From Amycolatopsis azurea DSM 43854 (GTDB lineage: Bacteria > Actinomycetota > Actinomycetes > Mycobacteriales > Pseudonocardiaceae), in the NCBI RefSeq assembly GCF_001995215.1, contig NZ_MUXN01000003.1, positions 1-64,000 of the forward strand: a DNA stretch of 64,000 nucleotides. The letters are read 5' to 3'. The position numbers and the translations under genes are program-made. The notes below the pieces were generated by a model, which did no database searches, was not told the origin of the DNA, and saw only the letters and a list, made by a program, of their open reading frames with translations. Positions 9,072 to 16,978 of this stretch are shown piece after piece (position 1 is the first letter of the stretch; each line of letters opens with the position of its first letter).

Positions 9072-10123
9072 GATCGCTCCCTCTTCTCGGGGGCCGGTGG
9101 CCGGCAGCGGATGACGGTGACGTCACCCTCCACAGAGGACTGACCGGCGTCGTGCGGGATCACGTAGGTCTCGCCCTTGCGCAGCGCGTACTCGCCGCCG
9201 TGTTCGGTCCGGAGCGTTCCCGAACCGTCCATGACGACCAGCACCGCGAACGACGGGTCGAGTGACAACGTTGTCGACCCACCGGAAACAGCGGGGCGGA
9301 GCTGATCGGCGCGGAAGAACGCGTCACTGCCGTCGGCGAGCAGGTCCACAGTGGACGCCGGGTCGCCCGCGGTGCGCTTGACGATCGAGCCGAGGCGTTC
9401 TTCGTCCCAGCCCGAGGTGTCCAGCGTCTCGATGGCGGTTTCGAAGCCGATCCCGAGGTGTGCCTTCTCCGGGTTCGCCAGGAAGTCGCGCCATTCCAGG
9501 GTCAGCGAGAAGTCGGTCGGCTGCTGGAGTTCGACGACGAACACGCCTTCGCCGATCGCGTGCGGCAGCCCGGCGGGGATGTAGACCGTGTCGCCGGGGG
9601 TGACCGCGACGCTGTTCAGCGCTTCGAGCATGGCGGGCGCGTCCTGGCTTCGGGCCCACTCGTTGACCGTCGCCTTGTCGACGGTCTCCTTGAAACCCGG
9701 GTAGACGCGTGGGTCGTCGCCGTAGGTGCCGACCACGATCCACGCCTCGGTCTTGCCGAAGTGCGAGTCGAAGTGCCGCCGGGCGAACGAATCCGACGGG
9801 TGGAAGTGCACCGGCAGGCGCTGGCCCGCGTCGAGCAGCTTCACCAGCAGGCCGGTCGAGTCGCCGAGCGCCTCGACGTGCTTGGCGCCGAGCCAGGCCG
9901 ACGGGTTCTCGCGGACGGCGTCGCGCAGCCAGAGCCCGCTGGGGAGCTTGGTCAGGCCGTTGGTCTCCTGGCCGAACATCGTGGTGGCCGAGCCGACCCA
10001 GTCCTCCGGGCCGTACTTGGAATCCGACGGTGCGCCCCGCAACGCGGCGATGGCATCGCCGCCGCGGTAGAACTGCGGCGGCTGGTTCGCCGGCAGGCGG
10101 ATCGGTTCGAGGTGGCCGCTCAT
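9068..10123 (-). CDS. manA: Class I mannose-6-phosphate isomerase
   Basis: 351 residues. It belongs to the cupin-fold phosphomannose isomerase family, interconverting mannose-6-phosphate and fructose-6-phosphate in the cytosol. Metal-site motifs are visible: PVHFHPSDSFARRHF, KTEAWIVV and the later IPAGLPHAIGEG with a conserved His. The C-terminal domain (about 270-345) is a second cupin half. It is embedded in the sugar importer operon between regulator and ATPase, with overlapping start/stop on both sides. No sugar kinase is encoded nearby, so phosphorylation must be supplied elsewhere. One copy of the LacI-type palindrome lies inside its coding sequence at 9266-9277. Confidence 0.9.
   Translation of the reverse strand: MSGHLEPIRLPANQPPQFYRGGDAIAALRGAPSDSKYGPEDWVGSATTMFGQETNGLTKLPSGLWLRDAVRENPSAWLGAKHVEALGDSTGLLVKLLDAGQRLPVHFHPSDSFARRHFDSHFGKTEAWIVVGTYGDDPRVYPGFKETVDKATVNEWARSQDAPAMLEALNSVAVTPGDTVYIPAGLPHAIGEGVFVVELQQPTDFSLTLEWRDFLANPEKAHLGIGFETAIETLDTSGWDEERLGSIVKRTAGDPASTVDLLADGSDAFFRADQLRPAVSGGSTTLSLDPSFAVLVVMDGSGTLRTEHGGEYALRKGETYVIPHDAGQSSVEGDVTVIRCRPPAPEKRERS
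9266..9277. promoter_or_regulatory. LacI-type operator palindrome inside manA
   Basis: A perfect 12-bp palindrome GACAACGTTGTC with flanks TG and GA. It is identical to the copies at 11156-11167 and 11362-11373. It lies in the distal third of the manA coding region, so it may be an auxiliary site for DNA looping or roadblock repression. Confidence 0.6.
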
Positions 10124-11169
10124 GAAGGGGCGACCTCCCCGGAACCGCGGGCTACGAGATGCACGGGCAGAACTACCTTTCTCGGTGCGGATTGATCTCC
10201 TTGGACCCGGGCGAACAGCAGTTCCGCGGCCGCCCGGCCCAGTGCGCTCACGTCGTGCGCGATCACGGAGACCGGCGGATCCAGCAGATCCGCCAGTTCG
10301 AAGTCGTCGAAGCTGATCATCGCGGGACGCCGGTCGGCGTGCGCCAGCGCGCGCAGCAGGTGCACGGCGACCCGGTTGTTGCCCGCGATCACGGCGGTGG
10401 CCGGGTTCGGCCCGGTGAGCAGCCGCCGCACGGCGTCGCCGACGCTCTCGGCCGTCGGGGTCCGCATCACGACGAGGCTTTCGTCGTACGGGATCCCGTT
10501 GCGGACGCAGCCTTCCCGGAACCCGCGCAGGCGCTCGCCCGCGGTGAAGATGTCCGGGCTGTCGGCGAGGAACGCGATCCGGCGATGGCCGTGTTTCACC
10601 AGCTGGGCGACCGCTTCGACGGTGCCGCCGATGTTGTCGACCAGCACCGTGTCGGCCACGATGTCGCCGGCGGGCCGGTCGAGGAACACCACGGGGGTGC
10701 CGGCGCGCATCTCGGGGACCAGGTACCCGTGCTGCATCCCGGCCGGGACGACGAGGATCCCGTCGACGCGGCGGGAACAGAACTCCAGCACCAGTTCGCG
10801 CTCGCGGTCCGAGTTCTCCTCCGACGAACCGGTCAGCACCTGGCGGCCGAACGAGGTCGCGATCCGCTCGACGGCCCGGTTGAGCTCCGAATAGAAGGGG
10901 TTCCCGACGTCTTCGACGATCAGGCCGATCGTCCCGGTCGTCGAGCCGCGCCGCAGGTTCCGCGCGCCGAGGTTGCGCCGGAAGCCGAGCTGCTCGATCG
11001 CCGCCATGACGCGCTCCGCGGTGTCCGGGTGGACGGCGGGCTCGTCGTTCACTACCCGCGAGACGGTCTTGATGCTCACGCCCGCGAGCCGGGCCACGTC
11101 GCTCATCGTGGCCCGTCGGCTGGTGGTGCGGTGGACGTTGTCCGGTCCGCTGGAAGACAACGTTGTCAT
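10120..11169 (-). CDS. LacI-family transcriptional regulator of the sugar locus
   Basis: 349 residues from ATG 11169. The N-terminal helix-turn-helix reads MSDVARLAGVSIKTVSR, followed by a hinge and a periplasmic-binding-like effector domain to the C-terminus. A start at ATG 11106 (328 residues) is equally possible, since it begins exactly at the HTH. Neither has a strong ribosome binding site. The palindrome GACAACGTTGTC overlaps codons 2-5 of the longer form, or would sit in the leader of the shorter form. It probably represses itself, the importer-manA operon downstream and the divergent GH92 gene. The inducer is probably a hexose or its phosphate. Confidence 0.9.
   Translation of the reverse strand: MTTLSSSGPDNVHRTTSRRATMSDVARLAGVSIKTVSRVVNDEPAVHPDTAERVMAAIEQLGFRRNLGARNLRRGSTTGTIGLIVEDVGNPFYSELNRAVERIATSFGRQVLTGSSEENSDRERELVLEFCSRRVDGILVVPAGMQHGYLVPEMRAGTPVVFLDRPAGDIVADTVLVDNIGGTVEAVAQLVKHGHRRIAFLADSPDIFTAGERLRGFREGCVRNGIPYDESLVVMRTPTAESVGDAVRRLLTGPNPATAVIAGNNRVAVHLLRALAHADRRPAMISFDDFELADLLDPPVSVIAHDVSALGRAAAELLFARVQGDQSAPRKVVLPVHLVARGSGEVAPS
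11156..11167. promoter_or_regulatory. LacI-type operator at the regulator's 5' end
   Basis: Perfect GACAACGTTGTC palindrome, with AG before and AT after. It lies at the start of the LacI gene and would allow autoregulation of the regulator-manA-transporter operon. Confidence 0.75.
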
Positions 11170-11361
11170 AGTGGCGGGAATTGAAACGCGAGAACGCGGT
11201 GATGTCAATGCCCGGTTCGCCTGGGAGACGCTTTCCGAGGTCGAACCGTTACTGCCGGATGGTCTCGGTACGCCTTCCGCGTGGTCCTTGTCCGGAATCG
11301 GACAGGGTTTGACGGACCTCTTGACCGGGTGGTCTGTTCTTGTCGAAGGTGAGCAGGCAGC

Positions 11362-11373
11362 GACAACGTTGTC
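11362..11373. promoter_or_regulatory. LacI-type operator abutting the GH92 ribosome binding site
   Basis: Perfect GACAACGTTGTC palindrome directly followed by the AGGAGG ribosome binding site of the mannosidase gene (ATG at 11391). A repressor bound here would block promoter clearance or elongation into that gene. Confidence 0.8.
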
Positions 11374-11390
11374 AGGAGGCGGCCTTTCCC

Positions 11391-13778
11391 ATGCCTGCAC
11401 GCACTTCGACCCGCGTCGCCGGGTTGCTCACCGCGCTCGTCGTCCCCGCCGGGCTGCTCACGCCCGTCGCGGCGGCGGCGCCCGGTGGCGACCCCGTGGA
11501 CGCGGTCAACACCTTCATCGGCACCAAGGACGACGGCAACACCTTCCCCGGCGCCTCGGCGCCTTTCGGGATGACCCAGGTCAGCCCGATCTCCTCGCAT
11601 TACGCCGGATACCGCTACGACGACACCGCGATCCGCGGCTTCGGGCATTTCTTCCTGTCCGGCGCGGGCTGCTGGGAGCAGGGCGGTCTCGTGTCGTCCC
11701 TGCCCACGACCGGCGCGGTCGGTCCCGGCGCGGCGTTCGACACCACGAAACCGGACACCTTCGACCACAAGAAGTACGCCTCGCCGTACACGCACGAGGG
11801 CGAGGTCGGGAAGCCCGGCTACTACAAGGTGCGGCTCACCGGCTACGGCGGCGTCGACGCGGAGACCACCGCGACCACGCGGACCGGCGTCGAGCGGTAC
11901 ACGTTCGCGAAATCCGGTGACGCCAACGTCTTCGTCAACGTCGGCCAGGCCAACGACAAGGAACCCGTGACGGCGAGCCAGATCCGCGTCGTCGGGGACC
12001 GGACGGTCGAAGGAATGGTGGAGTCGCAGGCTTTCTGTGGCGGGAAGCCGTACAAGACCTGGTTCACCACGACGTTCGACAAGCCGTTCGAATCCTTCGG
12101 CACCTGGTCGCCGACGGGCGGCACGCCGGGCTCGAAGGAGTCCGCCGGCGGTGAAGGCCTGCGCGGCGCCTGGCTGACCTTCGGCGGCGGGCAGGTCACC
12201 GCCACGACGGCGATCTCTCACGTCGACGCCTTCGGCGCCAAGCTCAACCTGGCGTCCGAGAAGGGCCGCTCGTTCGACGCGGTCCGCGACGGCGCCCAGC
12301 GCGCCTGGCGCAAGGAACTGTCCTCAGTGGACATCAAGGGCGGCGCGAAGGACGACCGCACGGTGTTCTACACCTCGCTCTACCACGCGCTTTTGCAACC
12401 GTTGACCGGCAATGACGCCGACGGCCGGTACCGCGGGTTCGACGACAAGATCCACCGCGCGCTGGGCTGGACGTACTACGAGTTCTTCTCGTTGTGGGAC
12501 ACCTATCGCACGCAGAACCAGCTGCTCGCGCTCCTGCGGCCGTCGCGGGCGAAGGACGTCGCGAAATCCGTGCTCGCCATCCACGATCAGGGTGGCTGGC
12601 TGCCGCGCTGGGCGTACGCGAACCAGGAGACGAACACGATGACCGGCGATCCGGTCACCCCGTTCCTGGTCGACCTGTGGCGTTTCGGCGCGCTGTCCGG
12701 TCAGGAGTTCAAGGCGTACCAGGCACTTCTGCAAAACTCGCGGGAGATCCCGCCCGCGTCTTCGCCGTTCCAGGGCCGCTCGGGGAACGCGAGCTACCAG
12801 AAGGACGGGTTCGTCCAGTACGACAAGGACTTCCCGAAGAAGGGACAGGACACCGATCCGAACCACGGCGCTTCGGCCACCTTGGAGTACGCGCTCGCGG
12901 ACTGCTCGCTGTCCATCATGGCCGCCGGTCTCGGCAAGAAGGACGACGCGAAAGCCCTGTCCGACAAGGGACGCAGCTACCGCACGCTGTGGGACTCTTC
13001 GGTGACCGACCGCGGCTTCACCGGTTTCTACCGGCCCAAGCTCGAAGGCGGCGAGTGGTTCAGCCCGGCGGGCAAGCCGTTCGACCCGCAGAGCCAGGAC
13101 GGGTTCCACGAGGGCACCTCGTGGCAGTACCAATGGCTGACCCAGCAGGACGTGCCCGGCCTGGTCGACCGGATGGGCGGCAAGGAGAACGTGGGCAAGC
13201 GGCTCGACGACTTCTTCGCCTACGGGGATCTGGTCAAGGACCCGGCGAAGACCGTGCGCGAGGAATGGGTCGTCGGCCCGTACAACTACTACAACCAGTT
13301 CCGCTACAACCCGAACAACGAGCCGGATCTGCACTCGCCCTGGATGTACACGCTGACCGGGCAGCCGTGGAAGACCTCGGCCGTCGTCCGCGCGGCGCAC
13401 ACGTTGTTCACCAACGCGCCCAACGGTGTCACCGGTAACGACGACCTCGGGACCATGTCCGCGTGGTACGTCTTCAGTGCGCTGGGGTTGTATCCGGCGG
13501 TGCCGGGCACCGGGCAGTTCCTGCTCAACGCGCCGCGGTTCGAGAAGTCGGTGGTACATCTGGAGAACGGCCGTGACATCACGATCAAGGCCGGCGGCGC
13601 GGACCCGTCGAAGCTCCAGTACGTCCAAGGACTGGGATCCGGCTCGCAGCAGGCTTACGTCGGCCTGGAACAGTTGACGCGAGGGACCACTTTGGACTTC
13701 AAGCTCACCGGCGATGAGACGAAGGCCACTTGGGCGACCGGCCCGGAAGGCGCGCCGAAATCGCCGTGCGCCGGGTGA
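11391..13778 (+). CDS. Secreted GH92 family alpha-mannosidase
   Basis: 795 residues with a signal peptide (Arg near residue 8, hydrophobic core, VAAAAPGG cleavage region about residue 28). The mature protein matches glycoside hydrolase family 92: NTFIGTKDDGNTFPGA near the N-terminus, SLWDTYR in the catalytic domain and NDDLGTMSAWYVFSALG towards the C-terminus. GH92 enzymes are Ca2+-dependent exo-alpha-mannosidases, commonly alpha-1,2. It should release mannose from glycans or glycoproteins outside the cell. The start has AGGAGG at 11374-11379, adjacent to a LacI operator. Divergent placement from importer and manA suggests one catabolic regulon. Linkage specificity cannot be read from sequence here. 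Confidence 0.92.
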   Translation: MPARTSTRVAGLLTALVVPAGLLTPVAAAAPGGDPVDAVNTFIGTKDDGNTFPGASAPFGMTQVSPISSHYAGYRYDDTAIRGFGHFFLSGAGCWEQGGLVSSLPTTGAVGPGAAFDTTKPDTFDHKKYASPYTHEGEVGKPGYYKVRLTGYGGVDAETTATTRTGVERYTFAKSGDANVFVNVGQANDKEPVTASQIRVVGDRTVEGMVESQAFCGGKPYKTWFTTTFDKPFESFGTWSPTGGTPGSKESAGGEGLRGAWLTFGGGQVTATTAISHVDAFGAKLNLASEKGRSFDAVRDGAQRAWRKELSSVDIKGGAKDDRTVFYTSLYHALLQPLTGNDADGRYRGFDDKIHRALGWTYYEFFSLWDTYRTQNQLLALLRPSRAKDVAKSVLAIHDQGGWLPRWAYANQETNTMTGDPVTPFLVDLWRFGALSGQEFKAYQALLQNSREIPPASSPFQGRSGNASYQKDGFVQYDKDFPKKGQDTDPNHGASATLEYALADCSLSIMAAGLGKKDDAKALSDKGRSYRTLWDSSVTDRGFTGFYRPKLEGGEWFSPAGKPFDPQSQDGFHEGTSWQYQWLTQQDVPGLVDRMGGKENVGKRLDDFFAYGDLVKDPAKTVREEWVVGPYNYYNQFRYNPNNEPDLHSPWMYTLTGQPWKTSAVVRAAHTLFTNAPNGVTGNDDLGTMSAWYVFSALGLYPAVPGTGQFLLNAPRFEKSVVHLENGRDITIKAGGADPSKLQYVQGLGSGSQQAYVGLEQLTRGTTLDFKLTGDETKATWATGPEGAPKSPCAG

Positions 13779-13800
13779 TCCGAGTGGTTTAGACCGGTTC

Positions 13801-13838
13801 ACACCGGGGGTCGTGAGCAGCATCACGACCCCCGGTGT
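13801..13838. terminator. Terminator-like hairpin after GH92
   Basis: 16-bp perfect inverted repeat with a 6-base loop, starting 22 bp after the GH92 stop. The stem is GC-rich and lacks a T-run, as is usual for actinobacterial terminators. Confidence 0.7.
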
Positions 13839-13981
13839 TCCGGTGAGGGCCGTCACGCCTCACACTGGTCTTACCACGTCCGACAGCGCTGTTGACGTCC
13901 CTGGCGAGTCCGCCTTGGACAGTGCTCGTCGGACGTAGTCATGTAGGCACACATAGTGGTGAGACCCCACAGGAGGAGAAA

Positions 13982-14350
13982 GTGTCCAGCAAGGCCGCTC
14001 TAGTATTCCGCGTGGCCGCGGTAGCCGAAGCCCTTTCGTGGGCCGGGCTGCTGGTCGGGATGTTCCTCAAGTACGCCGTCAAGCTCGGCGAGGGCGGCGT
14101 TCCCGTCCTCGGCATGGTGCACGGCGTCGTGTTCGTCCTCTACGTGCTGGTCTCCCTGTCCGTGGCGAAGCCGCTCGGCTGGCGCCCGAAGACCCTGATC
14201 CTCGCGCTGCTCTCCAGCATCCCGCCGCTGTTCACCTGGCTGTTCGAGTCCTGGGCGCTGCGCAACGGCAAGCTGGACGGCCCGCAGCGGCTGTCGCACG
14301 GCGGTGTCGGCCTGTTCACGGCCAAGTCCGCGGAACCCGCCGCCGTCTGA
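13982..14350 (+). CDS. DUF3817 integral membrane protein
   Basis: 122 residues with about three hydrophobic segments. It has the DUF3817 pattern FRVAAVAEALSWAGLLVGMFLKY at the N-terminus and a GMVHGVVFVLYV core, found in small actinobacterial membrane proteins of unknown function. GTG at 13982 is chosen because it has a strong AGGAGGAG ribosome binding site and begins one residue before the conserved region. The longer open frame upstream is unlikely. It stands alone between two hairpins. Confidence 0.8.
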   Translation: MSSKAALVFRVAAVAEALSWAGLLVGMFLKYAVKLGEGGVPVLGMVHGVVFVLYVLVSLSVAKPLGWRPKTLILALLSSIPPLFTWLFESWALRNGKLDGPQRLSHGGVGLFTAKSAEPAAV

Positions 14351-14359
14351 TCCGCCGGT

Positions 14360-14411
14360 CCCCGCGAAAAGGCCCCCGTCCGATGGATGGGGGCCTTTTC
14401 CGTTCGCGGGG
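14360..14411. terminator. Bidirectional terminator between DUF3817 and MarR genes
   Basis: Nested hairpin: outer 9-bp arms (14360-14368 and 14403-14411) and an inner AAAAGGCCCCC stem (14367-14377 with 14389-14399), which ends in TTTT on each strand. It exactly fills the convergent gap. Confidence 0.85.
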
Positions 14412-14912
14412 TCATTCCGTGAAGTCGCCGGTGGCCTTGCGGACCTCGGTGAGCAGGTCGGTCAGCTGCTCGGTCTGCTTGCCGGTGAGCCCGGTCAGCC
14501 CGAAGTCGATTTCGGTGACCGCCGCGGTGGCCTCTTCGCGGCGTGCCCGGCCTTCGTCGGTGATCTCGACCAGCGTGGTCCGGCGGTCGGTCGGATGCGG
14601 GACGCGCTTGACCAGCCCGTCCTTTTCGAGCCTGTCGACGATGTTGGTGACGCTCGTCGGGTGCAGCTGGAGCCGTTCGCCCATCACACGCATCGGCAGG
14701 TGGGATGCGCGGGCGAAGGTCAGCAGGACCAGCGCTTCGTACCGGGCGAAGGTCAGCCCGTGCGGTTTGAGCGCGCCGTCCACCGCGGACTGGATGATCT
14801 GCTGCACGCGCATGATCCCGGTCACCGCGGCCATGGTTTCGGACGGCCCGATGCGGGCCTCCCACAGCTGCGCCGCGCGGGCGATCGGGTCGAACGGCAA
14901 CGGACGGCTCAT
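14412..14912 (-). CDS. MarR-family transcriptional regulator
   Basis: 166 residues. The winged-helix core (about 45-140) reads LTFARYEALVLLTFAR, then RLQLHPTSVTNIVDRLEKDGLVKR and the wing HPTDRRTTLVEITDEGRA, as in MarR proteins. The DNA-binding dimer usually responds to small phenolics or metabolites. It is divergent from the 15000-15299 gene, and the 88-bp gap probably contains its operator. No clear target can be named. Confidence 0.88.
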   Translation of the reverse strand: MSRPLPFDPIARAAQLWEARIGPSETMAAVTGIMRVQQIIQSAVDGALKPHGLTFARYEALVLLTFARASHLPMRVMGERLQLHPTSVTNIVDRLEKDGLVKRVPHPTDRRTTLVEITDEGRARREEATAAVTEIDFGLTGLTGKQTEQLTDLLTEVRKATGDFTE

Positions 14913-14999
14913 GGCGATCGAAGTTACCAGCGGGTACCCGTGCCATGGTGCGCGACCGGGTGTTATGCGTGGGAAAAGTGTCCTAACGAGGAGCAGAAG

Positions 15000-15299
15000 A
15001 TGATCGTGGCCTTCAGTGTCAGCCCGTCCGCCGCCGAGGAAGACGGCGGTGTCAGCGAAGCGGTCGCCCGCGCGGTGAAAGTGGTCCGTGAGTCCGGCCT
15101 GCCGAATTCGACCAACGCGATGTTCACCAACATCGAGGGTTCCTGGGACGAGGTCATGGACGTCGTCAAACGCGCCGTCGAGGCCGCGGGCGAGGGATCG
15201 TCACGGGTGGGTCTGGTGCTCAAGGCCGACATCCGGCCGGGGTACGAGGGCCAGCTGACCGCGAAGGTGGAACGCGTCGAAAAGCACCTGAGCGAGTAA
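15000..15299 (+). CDS. Thiamine-binding / MTH1187-family protein
   Basis: 99 residues. It begins MIVAFSVSPS and contains TNAMFTNIEGSWDEVMDVVKRAVE, typical of the MTH1187/YkoF-like (DUF77) family. This family forms small ferredoxin-fold oligomers that bind thiamine or related molecules. The start has GAGGAG at 14988-14993. It is divergent from the MarR gene and ends two bases before the convergent stop of the next gene. Ligand and role are not established for this member. Confidence 0.8.
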   Translation: MIVAFSVSPSAAEEDGGVSEAVARAVKVVRESGLPNSTNAMFTNIEGSWDEVMDVVKRAVEAAGEGSSRVGLVLKADIRPGYEGQLTAKVERVEKHLSE

Positions 15300-15300
15300 G

Positions 15301-15717
15301 TCAGGGCAGCGGTGGGGTGAAGGACACCAGCCACAGCTTGTTCTTGACCGCGATGGCCACCGGGTAGCCGAACGCGCTGCCGTCGCCCAGTTTCCCGCTG
15401 ACGGTCGCCGAAGTCGGCGCGAGGTCGTCCGGTGCGAACTTCACCGCGACGTCGTGGGCGCCGCGACCGGCCAGCGCGTCGAGATAGGACTTCGCGAACT
15501 CGTCCGCCGCCGCGGGCGGGTAGTCGATGAGCTCGGAGAGGGCCTCGGCGTCGTGTTCGTTGAGCGCGGCGGCGAGGCCTTCCCGGAGTTGCCCCGGGCT
15601 GGCGACGCCGGGGTCGGGCTGATGGGCGATCAGCACCGTGATGACGCTCACCCACGTGACCGCGATGGCTATCGCCACGGCCACCGTGGCCGTCCTGCGT
15701 GTCGGAATGTCGATCAC
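15301..15717 (-). CDS. Hypothetical membrane-anchored protein
   Basis: 138 residues. An N-terminal transmembrane helix (about 10-32) is followed by an extracytoplasmic domain of about 100 residues resembling SnoaL/NTF2-like folds in layout ([21 protein letters not shown], then a beta-rich end). The family could not be identified with certainty. GTG at 15717, with GAGGGG just upstream, was preferred to the longer frame, whose extension would overlap the divergent gene's promoter. It is convergent with the MTH1187-like gene, with one base between their stops. Confidence 0.65.
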   Translation of the reverse strand: MIDIPTRRTATVAVAIAIAVTWVSVITVLIAHQPDPGVASPGQLREGLAAALNEHDAEALSELIDYPPAAADEFAKSYLDALAGRGAHDVAVKFAPDDLAPTSATVSGKLGDGSAFGYPVAIAVKNKLWLVSFTPPLP

Positions 15718-15806
15718 CCCCTCGCAGGGAGCCTGCCGGACGGGGACCGTCCTGCCAAGCGGGCAGGCGGGGGCATGCGGTGAAACGGTCGGGGATGCGT
15801 GCCAGG

Positions 15807-16793
15807 ATGGAGCCCGTGACACACCCACGCGGATCAGCATCGAAGACGGCGGCCCTTTCCGCCGCGCTTTCCGGCGCGGTCGACCTTTCCGCGCTCAAGG
15901 CGCGTGCCGAGGCGCCCCAGAAACAGCCTCCGGCCCCGCCGCGGGCCCCCTCCGCCGACGGCGCCGCACCGGGCGCCCCCGCGACGGCAGGCGCCGTGAT
16001 AGACGTCACCGAAGCGACCTTCCAAGCCGATGTCGTCGAGCGCTCCCTGCAGCAGCTGGTGGTCGTCGACCTGTGGGCCGAATGGTGCGGACCGTGCAAG
16101 CAGCTCAGCCCGGTGCTGGAACGCCTTGCCGCCGAGTCCGGTGGCGCCTGGGTGCTCGCGAAGGTGGACGTCGACGCCAACCCGCGCATCGCGCAGCTCT
16201 TCGGCGCGCAGTCGATCCCGACGGTCATCGCCATCGGTGGCGGCCAGCCGGTCGACGCGTTCTCGGGCGCGCTGCCCGAACCCGAGATCCGCAAGTGGCT
16301 CGGCTCGCTGCTCGACGCGCTGCGCGACCGGCTGCCCGGCATCAAGGCCGCCGAGCAGAACGGCGGCGGCGTCGAGGTGCCGGAAGACCCGCGGTTCACC
16401 GAGGCCGAGGAGGCCTTCGAACGCGGTGACTTCGCCGCGGCGCAGTCGGCCTACGAGCGCATTCTCGACGTCGAGCCGGCGAACGAGGAGGCCAAGACCG
16501 CGCTCGCGCAGGTCAAGTTCACCGCCCGCGCCGAGGCCGCGGGCCCGGACGCGATCGCGAAGGCCGACGCCGACCCGGCCGACCTCGACGCCCAGCTCGC
16601 CGCCGCCGACCTCGAAGTCGCCGGGCAGCAGCCCGAGGCGGGCTTCGCGAGGCTGATCGCGGCCGTGCGCCGGACCGCGGGCGACGACCGCAACAAGGCG
16701 CGGGAGCACCTGGTGGCGCTGTTCGAGCTGTTCGATCCCGCGGACGAGCGCGTGATGAAGGCGCGCCGGGACCTGGCGAGCGCGCTCTACTGA
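15807..16793 (+). CDS. Thioredoxin-TPR co-chaperone (CnoX/YbbN-like)
   Basis: 328 residues. A Pro/Ala-rich N-terminal segment (about 1-65) precedes a thioredoxin domain with intact active site WCGPCK, followed by a tetratricopeptide-like helical region to the C-terminus ([20 protein letters not shown] and later repeats). This layout is that of YbbN/CnoX, which protects proteins under oxidative stress and hands them to chaperones. Unlike E. coli CnoX, the CXXC pair is complete, so it may also exchange disulfides. The start is uncertain (ATG 15795, ATG 15807 or GTG 15816). Divergent from the membrane-anchored hypothetical gene. Confidence 0.85.
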   Translation: MEPVTHPRGSASKTAALSAALSGAVDLSALKARAEAPQKQPPAPPRAPSADGAAPGAPATAGAVIDVTEATFQADVVERSLQQLVVVDLWAEWCGPCKQLSPVLERLAAESGGAWVLAKVDVDANPRIAQLFGAQSIPTVIAIGGGQPVDAFSGALPEPEIRKWLGSLLDALRDRLPGIKAAEQNGGGVEVPEDPRFTEAEEAFERGDFAAAQSAYERILDVEPANEEAKTALAQVKFTARAEAAGPDAIAKADADPADLDAQLAAADLEVAGQQPEAGFARLIAAVRRTAGDDRNKAREHLVALFELFDPADERVMKARRDLASALY

Positions 16794-16799
16794 GCCCCA

Positions 16800-16856
16800 A
16801 GTACATGAAGGCCCCCTTCCTTGCGTCTAGCGCAAGGAAGGGGGCCTTCATGTACT
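16800..16856. repeat. Palindrome family B, copy 1
   Basis: 26-bp perfect inverted repeat around a 5-base loop, 7 bp after the co-chaperone stop. The arm starts AGTACATGAAGGCCCCCTTC. A second, slightly imperfect copy lies at 63511-63565. It is GC-rich and sits in a convergent gap, so a terminator role is possible. Confidence 0.9.
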
Positions 16857-16884
16857 GCGGGTGCGGTGCGCGGTTGGTCGGGGT

Positions 16885-16932
16885 GGTCGTGAGTGGTAAG
16901 TGACGTTCTAACGTCACTTACCACTCACGACC
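16885..16932. repeat. Palindrome family A, copy 2
   Basis: 23-bp perfect inverted repeat with a 2-base loop (CT). Outer stem identical to 6150-6199; one inner pair differs with compensation (TA in copy 1, AT here). It shares a convergent gap with a family B palindrome. Confidence 0.9.
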
Positions 16933-16978
16933 CACTTGAGGGGCTGCGACCCGGGCCGATAAGCCGTACTGGGCCCGA

